A stretch of DNA of 64,000 nucleotides from NCBI GenBank assembly GCA_023213395.1, contig CM041465.1, positions 43,655,741-43,719,740 of the forward strand. Direction: 5' to 3'. Source of the DNA: Cycas panzhihuaensis. Taxonomy: Eukaryota > Cycadophyta. Position 1 is the first letter of the stretch; every line of letters starts with the position of its first letter. Below the pieces are notes generated by a model, which saw nothing but the letters and a program-made list of their open reading frames with translations, was not told where the DNA came from and did no database searches. Position numbers and translations under genes: made by a program. Below are positions 12,160 through 24,193 of this stretch, piece after piece.

Positions 12160-12779
12160 TGTAGCGAGTCCTTTACCCAATTTGGATAGAAAATAGAGCA
12201 GAGTAGAGCAAATTCACAGAAACAGAACAATTATAGAGAAAAGACCACAAATACTAAAACCAAATAGAGCGAATTCATAGATGGCAAACACCTTTTGATC
12301 CAAAATTATATCTCCAATTATAGATTAAATACAAAAATACGATACCAAAGTGTACAAAATATAAGTAGAGTTCCAACAGAGTACCTGTACTGCCTACAAC
12401 AATCACCAAACCCTTCGAGGCGGGCATCCTCCAAGAAATTGCAGCCCTAAGGCTGAAAATCTATACTTGCCTTAAGGTCGAAAATGAGGAGGAAAAAGCT
12501 TCACAAATGGATAATTTCGAATGATCTCAAAATCCCTATATATAGGCGCATAAATTGGGACAAAATGAAGTCGGCCATAGCAGGGAGGAGTGCGCCCAAC
12601 ATAAACATGAGAAGTCGGCCACAGCTTCTCTAAAAACTGATAGGTTGTCTTTAAATGGTCATAACTTTTGATAGGGATGTCGGAATTGACTTTCGTCTGA
12701 ACCGTTGGAATCGTCGTTCAGAGGCCTTTCATTTGAATGCTCATATGCTATACCTTTGACCATATTTTGGAGTGCTACA
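12160..12779 (-). repeat. 3' LTR of Gy-B
   Basis: It begins TGTAGCGAGTCC and ends GAGTGCTACA on the plus strand, 620 bp. It contains a CTATATATAGG TATA palindrome near 12535 and the CCCTTCGAGGCGGG block near 12412. On its right the sequence AGTCCCCCCCTT is the minus-strand purine tract. Confidence 0.95.
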
Positions 12780-14364
12780 AGTCCCCCCCTTGAAATTGTG
12801 CTTTGCCCTCAAAGCACTGGCAAGCCCGGAAATTGTTTTAACCATTCGTCGTTTTCCCAAGTGGCGTCTTCAATATCCAAGTTCTTCCATTTGATTAGGT
12901 GCTCTTTGATCTGTCTAGACCTAAGAGATCAGGTGCGGGATTGTAAGATTCCTTCAGGTTCTAGCGTCATCTTTCCTTCCTCATCGAGCTTTGGTATGTT
13001 GGATTGAGGAACGATCTTTTCCCCAATTTTCTTCTTTAGACAGGATACATGGAAAACGTTGTGAATCTTTGTGTTTTCTGGGAGTTCTAACTGGTAGGCG
13101 ACTTCACCTACTTTGGAAGTGATTTTGTAAGGACCAAAGTATCTAGGTGCTAGCTTTTGATTGTTTCTTTTCTGTAAGGACATCTATTTGTATGGCTGAA
13201 GGCGTAAGAAGACCCAGTCTCCTACTTCAAATTGTCGTTCCGAGTGTTTTAGATCGGCCTGTTGTTTCATTCTATTTTGTGCAATTGTTAGGTTATCCTT
13301 CAATTTGTTGATGGTTTCCTCCATTTGCTTCCGATGTTCTTCGACTGCCTGGACCCGTGAAGGTCTATTCCAGGTTAGCAATGATGGTGGCATGTAGCCA
13401 TACAAAGCCTGGAAAGGTGTCATTTTTGTTGAAGAATGATATTTGGTGTTGTACCACTATTCTGCTAAATGTAACCATTGATGCCATTGTTTTTGTTTGT
13501 CTGAGTAGAAGTTTCTCAAGTATCCTTCTAAGCATTTGTTGACAATCTTTGTTTGCCCATCCGTCTAAGGATGGTATGATGTGCTCATCTTGAGTTTTGT
13601 GCCTGCAATTTTGAATAGATCCTGCCAAAATTTACTAGTAAATTTTGGGTCACGGTCACTTACAATTGCTTTAGGAAAACCATGCAACCTATGGATCTCC
13701 TTCATATATAGTTCTGCCACGTCATTGGCCTTAGCTGTCGATTTCAGTCCTCTGAAGTGGCCATATTTGGTGAGGTGATCCATGATGACCAGAATTGCGT
13801 CCTTTCCTTCCGAGCAGGGTAATCCGGTTATAAAATCCATGGATATTTCGTCCCATTTTTGTTCTGGCGTTGGCAATGGTTGGAGTTACCCTAGTGTTTT
13901 TATGCATTCGATCCTATTTCATTGACAGGTATCACATTCTGCCACGAACTTTTGAACGTCTGTTTTAATCCTTTCCATTAAAATGATGCTCTTATCTTCC
14001 TGTATGTCTTGTCAATCCCTGTGTGACCTGCTATCGGTGTGGAATGGCCTTCTTGTAATATTATCTCCTTTAGGCCTGGCCTTCTAGGAATGCAGATCTT
14101 TCCTTTCCTGAGTATTACTCCCTGTTGTATCTCATATGAGCCAGTTTTGTCCTCCCTTACTTTGTCGATCAATTGTTTGTACTTCGGATCATTGTCGTAT
14201 TCCTTCTTTAATGACTCATGCCAGGCTGGAGTAGCCACTGATATTGTATGTAGTGCTGGTTTCTCGTGAGTTTCTTCTGGAATTCTTGAGAGGGCGTCTG
14301 CTATGACATTGTCTTTGCCCTTTTTGTACACAATGGAAAAATCGAATGTTTGTAGTTTGCTCAC
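12780..14364 (-). pseudogene. Gy-B integrase and chromodomain
   Basis: Frames at 14364-13978, 13876-13565, 13423-13184 and 13183-12929 give, in order: the end of RNase H (DNVIADALSRIP), the zinc-binding His pair, the catalytic core with MDFITGLP (Asp) and VSDRDPKF (Asp), then DGQTKIVNK. The third catalytic residue, normally Glu in GQTE, is Lys here (codon 13547-13549, GAG to AAG). The GPYKI/VFHVSCLKK module and a chromodomain (EPEGIL ... IKEHLIKWKNLD) follow. The reading ends in CFEGKAQFQGG just before the purine tract. Stops occur near 13564, 13900 and 12925. Confidence 0.9.
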
Positions 14365-14394
14365 CCACTTTTGTTGTTCGTCTGATAGTGTCTT

Positions 14395-15712
14395 CTAATT
14401 TAAGAAGTATTTGAGACTGCCGTGGTCCGTTCGTACCTGGAAGGAGCTGCCTAGTAAATACTGTCTCCACTGGTTGATCGCATGCATTATTGCTAGCATC
14501 TCCTTATCATAGATGGGCTTTAACTTTTCTCTGTTATTCAATTTCCTGCTTTTGTACGCTATCGGTCTTTCGTCTTGTAATAGGACGACTCCTATGCCAA
14601 ACCCTGAAGCATCGCATTCCAAGATGAATGGTTTTGAGAAGTCTGGGACTGCTAAAACTGGGGCTCTTACCATTGCACTTTTTAGTTCTTCAAAGGCCTT
14701 GTTGGCCATTTCGTTCCATGTGAAAGCATCCTTTTTGTCAGATCCGTAAGTGGAGTTGCTATGTTAGCATATCCTCTTATGAATTTCCTGAGGTATACGG
14801 CTACTCCTAAGAAGCTGCGAACTCCCGTGACATTCTTTGGTGTTGGCCATTCTATTATTGCTTGGACCTTCTTGGGGTCAACCTTGATTCCATTTGGAGT
14901 AATGATATGACTGAGGTATTCGAGTTCCTATTGGCCAAAAGAGCATTTTTTCTTGTTTGCAAAGAATAAACCTTTTGCTAAAATTTCTAGGACTAATCTC
15001 AAGTGTTCCAAATGTTCTCTCCATGTTTTGCCGTAAATGAGGATATCATCGAAAAAGATTAATACGAATTTCCTCAAACATTCCTTGAATGTGGAATTCA
15101 TAGTGGCACAGGCGTTCTTTGGAGCGTTGGTTAGGCCAAATGGCATCACTTTGAATTCGAACAGTCCCTCGTGAGTTCTGAATGCTGTCTTGTAGACGTC
15201 CCCCTCTTTTACCCGAATTTGATGGTATCCCGATCGGAGGTCTGTCTTGGAGAAGTATTTTGCTCTGTGTATTTCGTCTAGTAGGTCATCGATCCTGGGG
15301 ATAGGATATCTATTTTTCTGATCAACTTGTTTAATCCCCTATAATCTATGCACATCCTGATTGTGCTGTCTTTCTTAGGGCTAACAACCACTGGGGATGC
15401 AAACGGGCTTATGCTAGTCTAAATATGGCCGTGTGCAAGTAATTCTCTGGTTATGTTCTCGATCTCTTTCCTCATGTGGTATGGATGCCTATACGGCCTT
15501 ATGTTCACCGGTGCTGCTCCTGGGATTAAATCAATCATGTGCTGAATTTCTCTTGCTGGAGGTAATCCTTTTGGTTCTTCGAATACTTGTTTATATTCGT
15601 CCAAGATGTATTGTATTTCCGTTGGAATTTCTTGGATTTCTATCTTGTGGCATGACACTATGTATGTGGGTGCTTTCTTCCGCATGATTCTTTCCATTCT
15701 GTGAGATGACAC
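14395..15712 (-). pseudogene. Gy-B reverse transcriptase and RNase H
   Basis: 15712-15419 holds the RT entry (EEPKGLPPAREIQHMIDL ... YRHPYHMRKEIE). The next part has [23 protein letters not shown] near 15400-15330. 15149-14928 has FGLTNAP and the catalytic FFDDILIY with HLEHL. 14709-14395 is RNase H with ECDASGFGIG, YKSRKLNNREK and YDKEMLAIMHAI. RT copies the RNA and RNase H removes it. At least three frameshifts or stops interrupt the domain, near 15418, 15300 and 14750-14920. Confidence 0.9.
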
Positions 15713-15826
15713 TAATTGTGTTGGTGGATATTTAGGTCCCCGTAGTATGTATTTTGTCTTTGTTTATTCTAAGCACATGACTCTGGTCATGTAGTTGGTG
15801 ACTATATTTCCTAAGGTTTGTAACCA

Positions 15827-17191
15827 CTATACCCTTAGGACTATATCAACGCCTCCTATCTGCATCGCAAACATATTGGAGGTCAGCGGGTACTCGCCAA
15901 TTTTCAGGTTGATGTTTCTGCAGAACCCTCTGCAAAGTGTTGTCTTCCCGTTAGCAATTGAGACCTGGAAGGTTTTTAATGGTTCCACCTTGATTCCCAA
16001 CTTTTGGGCTATTGGTCTGTTGATAAAATTGTGCGCGCTCCCACTATCCACCAACACCGCTATTGGGGCTCCTTTCAGCATCCCTTCAAATCGTAGGGTT
16101 TGAGGTGCCGTGCTTTGACCTGTTATGGTCTGCAGAGATATTTGAACATTTTTTGTATCGATTTCTAGTAGTTCATCTAGTTCAACTTCGGCCTGTTCAT
16201 TGTTATCTTCTTGATCGGGGGCTATATCTTCTTTTGTTTGTTCAGATATCTCCAGTTCTTCATTATGCAACATAAATACCTTCTTTCCCGGGCATTGGTG
16301 CTCTCGATTCCATTTCCCTCTGCATTTGAAACAAGTACCTTTCTGTATGTGTTCTTGTCGTATGGAGTTTTCCGTTGTATTCTTGATTGAAAGTAGAGCA
16401 TCTGATTTAACTCCTGACCTATGCCAGTTCGTGTTAGATGGTGGAGCAAAATCCGTTCTACGCACGGAGGTAGGCCTGGTTTCTTTAAGTTCAGCTTCAA
16501 CACATCGAGCGTGGTTTATGATCTCTTCTAATGCTCCATGTTGTTGCGCTAATACCCGAAATCTGATGGGGGCCTTGAGCCCGCTTATATATGTCTCCCT
16601 TAGACATTCCTGAGGAATATTTGATGTAACCATACATTGTAACATCTGAAATTGTTCTCAGAGTATCCGCCGATGATCCGTCTGCTGCAGTCTTATCAAT
16701 TGTGCAAAGTAATTCATAGACCAAGAGTCTTCATATTGGTTGATGATGGCTATTTTGAAATTTATCCATTCCTCTTCCTGAGGTCCTTGCATCTTTTTCC
16801 ACCAATAATACCAATTCAAGGCTCGTCCATAGAGATGTAAGGAGGCAATGGGCATCATATCTATGCTTGGTGTTTTGTTTACTGCGAACTATGTTTCCAT
16901 TTGAAGTAGCCATGCTCTTATGTCCCGTGTTTTTTCTGTATCGAATTTTTCTAATGCGATCTTTGGTCCTCCTTGATTCACATTTATTCCCTGAAAAGCA
17001 ATTCCTTCCTTAAATCTACCTTCTGGGTTCCCTTGATCTGTCTCTTGATCTGAATCCTGTTCTGTTTTTGGCTGAGCTATCTCTTGTTTGTCCAATCTTC
17101 CGTTTAGGTTCCTGATTTGTTGTGAAAGTTCCTCCATAATTGCTGTCAAGGTTTCTACTGCTTGTTCTTTGGAATTGTTGGACCTCGGCAT
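15827..17191 (-). pseudogene. Gy-B gag and aspartic protease
   Basis: The ATG at 17191 opens MPRSNNSKEQAVETL, a coiled-coil-like gag start, with a stop after 100 codons (16889). Two overlapping frames cover the middle of gag (LYGRALNWYYWWKKMQ). The frame 16645-15827 (272 codons) carries the end of gag, a CFKC...HQC zinc-knuckle variant at residues 105-118, an acidic linker and the protease motif VLVDSGSAHNFI with catalytic Asp at residue 200. DSG is intact. The frame stops before RT. Confidence 0.88.
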
Positions 17192-17314
17192 TTTGTTTTG
17201 TGGGCTGATTTTTCTGGATCTTAATTCCGTCTTGGTCCTTTATGAATTGCTAGGGTGGGAGGGTGGGTCAAAATTTTCCTTCCCCTCGTGAAAAATTCCC
17301 CGCTTCAGAACGAA

Positions 17315-17326
17315 GCTCTGATACCA
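17315..17326 (-). other. tRNA-iMet primer-binding site of Gy-B
   Basis: The minus strand reads TGGTATCAGAGC two bases inside the 5' LTR, an exact match to the initiator-Met primer site. Confidence 0.95.
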
Positions 17327-17328
17327 CT

Positions 17329-17948
17329 TGTAGCGAGTCCTTTACCCAATTTGGACAGAAAATAGAGCAGAGTAGGGCAAATTCACAGAAACAGAACAAT
17401 TATAGAGAAAAGACCACAAATACTAAAACCAAATACAGCGAATTCACAGATGGCAAACACCTTTTGATCCAAAATTATATCTCCAATTATAGATTAAATA
17501 CAAATATACGATACCAAAGTGTACAAAATATAAGTAGAGTTCCAACAGAGTACTTGTACTGCCTGCAACAATCACCAAACCCTTCGAGGCGGGGATCCTC
17601 CCAAAAATTGCAGCCCTGAGGCCGAAAATCTGCACTTGCCTTAAGGCCGAAAATGAGGAGGAAAAAGCTTCACAAATGGATAATTTCGAATGATCTCAAA
17701 GTCCCTATATATAGGCGCATAAACTGGGACAAAATGAAGTCGGCCAGAGTAGGGAGGAGTGCGGCCAACATAAACATGAGAAGTCGACCATAGCTTCTCT
17801 AAAAATTGGCAACCTGTCTTTAAATGGTCATAACGTTTGATAGGGATGTCGGAATTGACTTTCGTCTGAACCGTTGGAATCGTCGTTCAGAGGCCTTTCA
17901 TTTGAATGCTCATATGCTATACCTTTGACCATATTTTAGAGTGCTACA
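17329..17948 (-). repeat. 5' LTR of Gy-B
   Basis: 620 bp, the same ends and length as 12160-12779. The right neighbour ATAGAG is the target-site duplication. Confidence 0.95.
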
Positions 17949-20050
17949 ATAGAGCGCCTAAAATGGTGTCATTTTTGCTGATGTGTGACATGTGGTATTA
18001 TACCACCATTATGCAAGATGGAGCCATTTGTGCTAATGCTATTGTTTATTAGAAATAAAATTTAACAGATATCCTTCCAAGCATTTGTTTACAATCTCTA
18101 TTTGACGGTCAATCTAAGGATGGTAAGCTGTGCTCATGGATAATTTGGTCCTTGCTAGTTGGAACAGGTCCTGCCAAAAGTGATTAGTGAACTTTGGATC
18201 ACAATCACTCACTATGAACCTAGGAAAACTATGCAAACAATGTATTTCCTTTATATAAAGAGTTCTGCTATCTAGTTGGCTTTTGTCACTGATTGTATTC
18301 CTCTTAAGTGTGCATATTTTATTAGCCTATCAACTACTACAAAAATAACATCTTTACCTTCCGATTTTGGGAGTCCTGTAATGGAATCCATCAAGATCTC
18401 TTCACATTTTTATTGTGGGATGTGCAATGGTTGGAGCAATCTCGATGTTTTATACTCTCGCTTTTATTCCAATGATAGGAGACACATTCCGACACAAGTT
18501 TATGGATGTCTCCTTTGATCCCTTTCCAAAGAAAAGATCCCCATATCTTGTAGTATGTTTTGTTGATCCCTCAGTATCTGGTAGTAGGGGCTGAGTGGGC
18601 TTCTTGAAGAATTGTTTCCTTAAGAGTTGAAGTCATTGGGATTAATATTTTCCCTTTCCATAGAATCAGATCTCCTTGTATCGTGTACTTTGTGGATCCT
18701 TATTTTTGTGTTTCCCTCTGGATTTTTGAATAGAGGGGTCATTCTGATATTCTTAAAGCAATTCTTACATCCAAATGGGTGTTGCTATTGAAACTACTTT
18801 CAAGGATGCACTTTCAACGTTGTCTTCTGGTATTCGTAATAGAGCATCAATAATGATGTTCTCTTTCTCCTTTTTGTACAAGATCTTGAAATCAAATGTC
18901 TGGAGTGTACTCACCCATTTTTGTTGTTCATCACATAATGTCTTCTGGTTGAGGAAATATGTTTTGACTATGAAGCTATTCCCCAATAGATACTGACGTC
19001 ATTAGTGTATGGCGCGCATGATTGCAAGCATTTCTTTATCATAAATGGGTTTAAGTCGTTCCTTGTTATTGAGTTTGCAACACTCATAAGCTAGTGGTTG
19101 ATCTTTCTGTAGGAAGATTGCTCCTATTCTTGTTCCCAATGCATTGCATTCTAATGTAAAAGGTTGAGAAAAATCTGGGGTTGTTAGAACCAAAGATGTG
19201 ACCATTGCTATTTTCAACTCTTGAAAAGTGCCTTCTACTATAAAATTCCATACAAAAGCATCCCTTTTTGTGAGGTACATCAAACCAGATGCGATATTTT
19301 CATATCCTTTTTATAAATTTCTGGAGAAATCCAACAACTCCCAAGAAACTTCGTACTCTAGTCACGTTCCTGGGCATGGACCAATTTATTATAGCTTGGA
19401 CCTTTTTGGGGTCTGTCTTAAGGCCTTTGAGTAATGATGTTCCCAAGATATTTCAATTCAGTCTTCCTAAACATGCATTTGCTTTTCTTGGCGAAGAATT
19501 GGTTCTCCTAAAGAATCTGTAGAACGAATTGAATATGCTCCAAATATTCCTCCCACGTTGAGCTGTATATTAGGATATCGTCATGAAAAACAAACATGAA
19601 CTTACATAGAACAAGTTTGAATGTGGTAATCACCATACTCTGAAAGGTTGTTGGGGCATTGGTTAGGCTGAACGACATGACCCTAAATTCAAATAAACCT
19701 TCATGTGTACAAAAAGTTGTTTTGTGCACATCTTCTTCCTTGATACAGATTTGGCAATATCCTAATCGGAAGTCGATCTTTGAAAACTATCTTGCTCCGT
19801 GTATTTCATCTAGAGATCATCAATTCAAGGTATAGGGTAGCGGTTCTTGACCGTAACTTTGTTCAATCCTTGATAGTCAACGCACATCTGGTAGAACCAA
19901 TCCCTTTCGCAATTTAATATTACTGGTAATGCAAAAGGACTAGTACTAGTCAAAATGTAGTTTTTCTGTAATAGTTCCTTGATAATTTGTTAAATCTCCC
20001 TCCTAAGATGATATGGATGGTGGTAAGGGCGAATATTGACTGGCACTGCT
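17949..20050 (-). pseudogene. Gy-A integrase, RNase H and reverse transcriptase
   Basis: This continues the protein cut at 12159. In plus-strand order it holds the integrase core (17955-18540, heavily broken), the RNase H end and linker (18986-18765), RNase H (19283-19002, with YDKEMLAIMRAIH and a changed ECNALG where ECDASG is usual) and RT (19729-19508, with FSLTNAPTTFQSM and FHDDILIYSSTWEEYLEH). The RT start lies near 19900-20050. The RNase H Asp-to-Asn change, many stops and FHDD for F/Y-x-DD make it inactive. Confidence 0.85.
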
Positions 20051-20794
20051 ACTGGCACTAACTCAATAGGATGTTGGCAGCCTCAATTTGGAGGCAAGTC
20101 TTGTGGTTCTTCAAAAACCCTGTTGTATTGGTCTATGATGGTTTGTACTTCCGATGGTAAATCTTCTATGGTAACCTTGTAACATGTCATTATATATACA
20201 GTAGGGTTCTTTCTTAAGATCTTCTCCATTCAGTGTGAGGTCACTAATTGGGTGGGAGGTGTGGACAGTGCATGTAAACGATATGTGTGACCTTTTAGTT
20301 TGAAATTCATGTATTGGGTTTTATAATCGGTGATGATAAATCCTAATGTTTGTAAACATTAGATCCCGAGTACTGCGTTAACTCTTCCTATTGGCATAGC
20401 AAAAATACAGGATGTTGCATAAGTCTCAATTTGTAGGCTTACTTTTGAACAAAACTCTCCACAAGTCTTGGAATCATAGGGTTTGGGGAGCAGTGGCTTC
20501 ATCTATGATGGCCTGTAAAGATATCTGTACGTGCTCGGTATCTATAATAGGGAGGTCTTTGACTTCTGTCTCATTAGGTTCATCTGGATGCTCCTCTTCT
20601 TCTTCTTCTGTTAGGATGCTCATATCTTCGTTATCGATCATAAATACCTTTTTGGAGGGGCACTAATGGTCTCAATTGCATTTTCCTCCACACTTGAAAC
20701 AAGTTCCCCACCTTATGTGGTCTTCCCTAGATACTTTTACTATTTCACTCCTACCTTTTTCTGCTAGGGGAGGCTTGACTTTTGTGCCTGATCT
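20051..20794 (-). pseudogene. Gy-A protease and end of gag
   Basis: 20230-20480 shows weak protease-to-RT linker similarity to Gy-B. Near 20600-20640 an acidic stretch comes next to a zinc-knuckle frame (GTCFKCGGKC ... CP) at 20660-20710, arranged as in Gy-B. The left part of gag ends at the GATCT duplication flanking H (20790-20794) and continues at 40940. Confidence 0.7.
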
Positions 20795-21158
20795 TGTAGC
20801 AGGCCCTTTTCTAAACAGTAGACAGAAGGAAGTTTCTTCCTAGTAGATAACAGTAATACATTAGATTCTCTAGCATTTCATAGCCTTCAACACAAAGGTA
20901 ATTACTCCAGTAGCATCACATATATATAAGATATAATTCAACAGAACTTACAATAGATTGTATTCACATCACTCAACTCAGCAATTATATAAGTCATTCA
21001 TCCATTCTTTGATAGCAATAAGGGAGCAATAAGATGATTAATATTAACAGAACAGTAGAACCTAATACAAAATATCCAGCAGCGTTGGCAAACCCTCTTC
21101 GAGGCAAGAGCGACCCTCCAACAGGCATGAGGCCATTATCCCCTCATAACAGAATTCT
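20795..21158 (-). repeat. 3' LTR of H, left part
   Basis: Begins TGTAGCAGGCCC and carries ACCCTCTTCGAGG near 21095. It is cut at AATTCT by copia C; 21154-21158 (ATTCT) is the left copy of C's duplication. Confidence 0.92.
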
Positions 21159-21710
21159 TGTTAAACCTTATGTTTACATGTTAAGTATGTACTTTATTCA
21201 CTTTATTCTTTCATTCATTATTTGTACTTTATGGGGTCACTTATCACTTAAGTGATAAAGTGCACACCCACATTCCTCCTAGTGACATAACATTGTAACT
21301 AAAGGGTCAAATGGACCCTCATGCATCTTTGCTCACTTGACAGCCCAAAAGCACACACGTCCTTCATGTATGATATGCAAGACATGCATTGCATGTAGCT
21401 TGGATGTTTGCCACTTGTTAAACATCCAATGTTGTTACGTAACATCAATTTCTCTATATATTGAGACATCTCCTCATGTCTCACATGTAGAGTTGGAGTG
21501 TAATGTTATGCTATCAATTTGTTAATCAATTGGTATTCCTTTGGAGTTGGACTCATTCCTTCTCATACTTTGGTATCATCTTGCTCCTTTGATCTTGGTC
21601 TTGCTTATCTTTTAGTTATGATCTTATGCTTTCTAAATCTAGAGTGAACTATCTTCATAATCTTGGATTTTATTGGTCTTAGGCATTCTTATCCTTTGGC
21701 CTTATCAACA
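21159..21710 (+). repeat. 5' LTR of copia C
   Basis: Begins TGTTAAACCTTATG and ends CTTATCAACA. A perfect 18 bp palindrome lies at 21241-21258 and a TATA box (CTATATATTGAG) near 21453. Other inverted repeats seen in D's LTRs are partly decayed here. Confidence 0.95.
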
Positions 21711-21712
21711 TT

Positions 21713-21724
21713 TGGTATCAGAGC
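21713..21724 (+). other. tRNA-iMet primer-binding site of copia C
   Basis: TGGTATCAGAGC, an exact match, two bases after the LTR. Confidence 0.95.
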
Positions 21725-24193
21725 TAGAGGAGACTAGTTCCCTCTATTCTGATTTCTTCTTCAAGGGAAACTAAAAGTGGGTTTTACAAACCCTTAGTGA
21801 CGACCTTCACTCTCTAAAAGCGATCCCAGGTTTGTCTAAACTTACTATTGCAAATCAAAGACTTTTCTAGAGCATTTTAATGGCTGGAGCTCATTATACT
21901 CAGATCTCCTTCAAGGGTTTTGAGCCAATCTACTCACGTTTTCTTGTGTTTTTTCAATAAAAATTGGATTTTTCAGCCGGTTCTTCGTGCAGATCAGGGT
22001 GTTAGAGTGTTATGATGATTTTTAATCTCATTGACTGAGATTATTTCAAGTTTCAGATTTCTTGCAGGCTATGGATCAAATTATGGGTATTTTCAACCCT
22101 CAAACCCCACTGAAAAACACCAAATCTTTGGTGTTGATTTTATTTAGCTTATTCTTGACTCTAAATCAATTCTCAAGCTGATATTAGTGATCTGCAACTA
22201 TTATCTAATGTTTCTTAGTAGAGTTGAGTCGTTTTATCATTGTTCTCAGTGATTTCTACATCAAAAATAGACATTTTCACTTATTTTCTTCAATCCAGAC
22301 TGGTTGTCCACATTCTGACCCTACTTATAGTTGTACAAGACTTAAGTGAAGAGATTTAGCGAGTAGCTTGTGGGTTTAAAACCCTAGATAGTTGTACGGC
22401 TCTCATTTTGCACTCCAAGGCCGTGTGTCCTCCTCAAACACAGATTGGCTTCATTCTCTCTCCATACTTCTTCTTAGCTCATGAAACTTGAGCTGAACCT
22501 CTGTCATCACATTGCTAAGCTTCCTCTGAAATTTGGTTGTGAACCATCCATCCGTTTGGGAGATCGATCAATCTGAAGCCTCACGAAGGCTTGCAGGTGA
22601 CGACAGGTCGATAAAAATAAAATTTCATTGGTATTTTTCAATTTTGGACTTTTGAATTATAACTTTACTTTTTATGTAATTAAGAATATTCTTTATTACA
22701 TATTTTAAAAAGTCCTAAAGCTTACTTTTCAAGTGTTTTATTAATCACTTCAATTACTTTTAAGCCAAATCTCACTCTTTTTCAGTTGTTTTTTAGCTTT
22801 TTGACACTAATAATTTCACTTTAGTGTTAGAAAGACTAATCCATGTGATTTTTAGTGATTATCCACATTAAAAAGTGAAAATTTTTCCTCTTTTAAGCAT
22901 TTTTCATTAAAGGCACCTTGCATGGTGACCTAATGCTTATGATTTTTTAAGGAAAAATTCATCTTTTTTTCACTTTTGAAAGTCAAAATTCTTCATTGAT
23001 ACATAGTGAATTTATTAAATGGCTGATGTTTAGTCGTTTTCTTATGATTGAAGACTAAAAACACTTGTTTTGAAGTGCTTATTAAAGCTCCCTGCATGGT
23101 GCCTTATTGATCAAAGTTTCAAACAAAAAAAAAAGAATTTCAGCCTTTGTTTTTTGCATTCCAAGCTTTATTTAACACTTATTTCATGTTGTACAAGTGT
23201 TAAAAAGCCTTGTTAAAGTGATTTTAAAGTGTTGATACTTTGTCAAAGTGATATTTATCACTATCTCAACACTTTTTCTAAGGCACCTTGCATGGTGACC
23301 TATTGCCCTTAGTCACAAAAAGGGGCTCAAGAACACTTTTACTTAATAAAATCACTTTCTTTGTTGATCGTTGGGACTATTTTAAAGTCACAACACTTCG
23401 TGCTTAGCATCTTCATTTTGCAAGTGATCTTTCTCTCTTCATCTTCAGCATTAAAAGGAACCCACTTGCATTTTCAACACAAAGGCTTTGCTTATTTTCA
23501 TTAAAGCAGTTAACAATTTTTTTTTTCAAAGTGCTTACTTTCTCAACATTTCTCATTGTACTCAAGCATATTTTTACTTGGAGTTGTATAGTACTATTTC
23601 ACTTCATAAAGTGCTCTTGTAACAACACTTCTAAGTCTTCATTTGATGTACTAAATTGCTTCTTTTGAAGCTCTTTCATTGTAAGCTTAATCAAACATCT
23701 TTCATAAGTACATCATCTAAATAAAATAAATTATAAGTCTACTTTAATCTTCTAAAAAGTGACTTTAAAATCTTGTCGGAGAGGCTCGAAAAAGGTTCAC
23801 GCTTTGCCTCTAAAATAACCTTAAGCTTGGTGCATTTCCTAGGGGACCAACCGACCATACAGTCAGTGCACGACAATTAAGGTTGCTTGAGAGAAAGGAG
23901 GTTCGAAAAGGGTGTTATTAGCACTGTGAATGCCAGGGAAAGCATGGTATGTCCATGCAAATCAACTCTACCTGCCTTGTCCTAGATTTGGCTTGGTCGA
24001 CTGTTGGATCTCTTCTATGGATTAGGTTTGGACCAACTCTTTTGCCTAGTCCTCCACCCCTCATCACTCCATTCAATTGTTGGATCTTCTAGTAAGATCA
24101 GGACTGTTGGTTTTGTTAGAAGGTGGAACTTAAGCGACGAAAGCATTGAGTTTCCAAGTCATCTGCTAGCTTCAACCTCTTTACAACTTAAAC
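21725..24193 (+). other. Long leader of copia C
   Basis: About 2.5 kb separates the primer site from gag. Its 22680-23760 part is dense in AAGTG and CACTT (about two dozen by eye) and holds three variants of CACCTTGCATGGTGACC (near 22915, 23090 and 23282). Two short blocks are well conserved in copia D: one around 23835 (GGACCAACCGACCAT) and the last 200 bases before gag, which keep an open frame (24004-24216). Dozens of upstream ATGs make simple scanning to gag unlikely. Confidence 0.8.

Larger units (their letters stand above)
12160..17948 (-). mobile_element. Gy-B: complete but inactive Ty3/gypsy chromovirus element
   Basis: This 5789 bp element has two 620 bp LTRs, a primer site, a purine tract and the order gag-protease-RT-RNase H-integrase-chromodomain on the minus strand. 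Both flanks read ATAGAG (12154-12159 and 17949-17954), a 6 bp duplication, one longer than the usual 5 bp. By eye the LTRs differ at about 30 of 620 positions. It lies within the integrase of Gy-A, a related family. Stops and frameshifts in every domain make it non-autonomous now. Confidence 0.95.
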
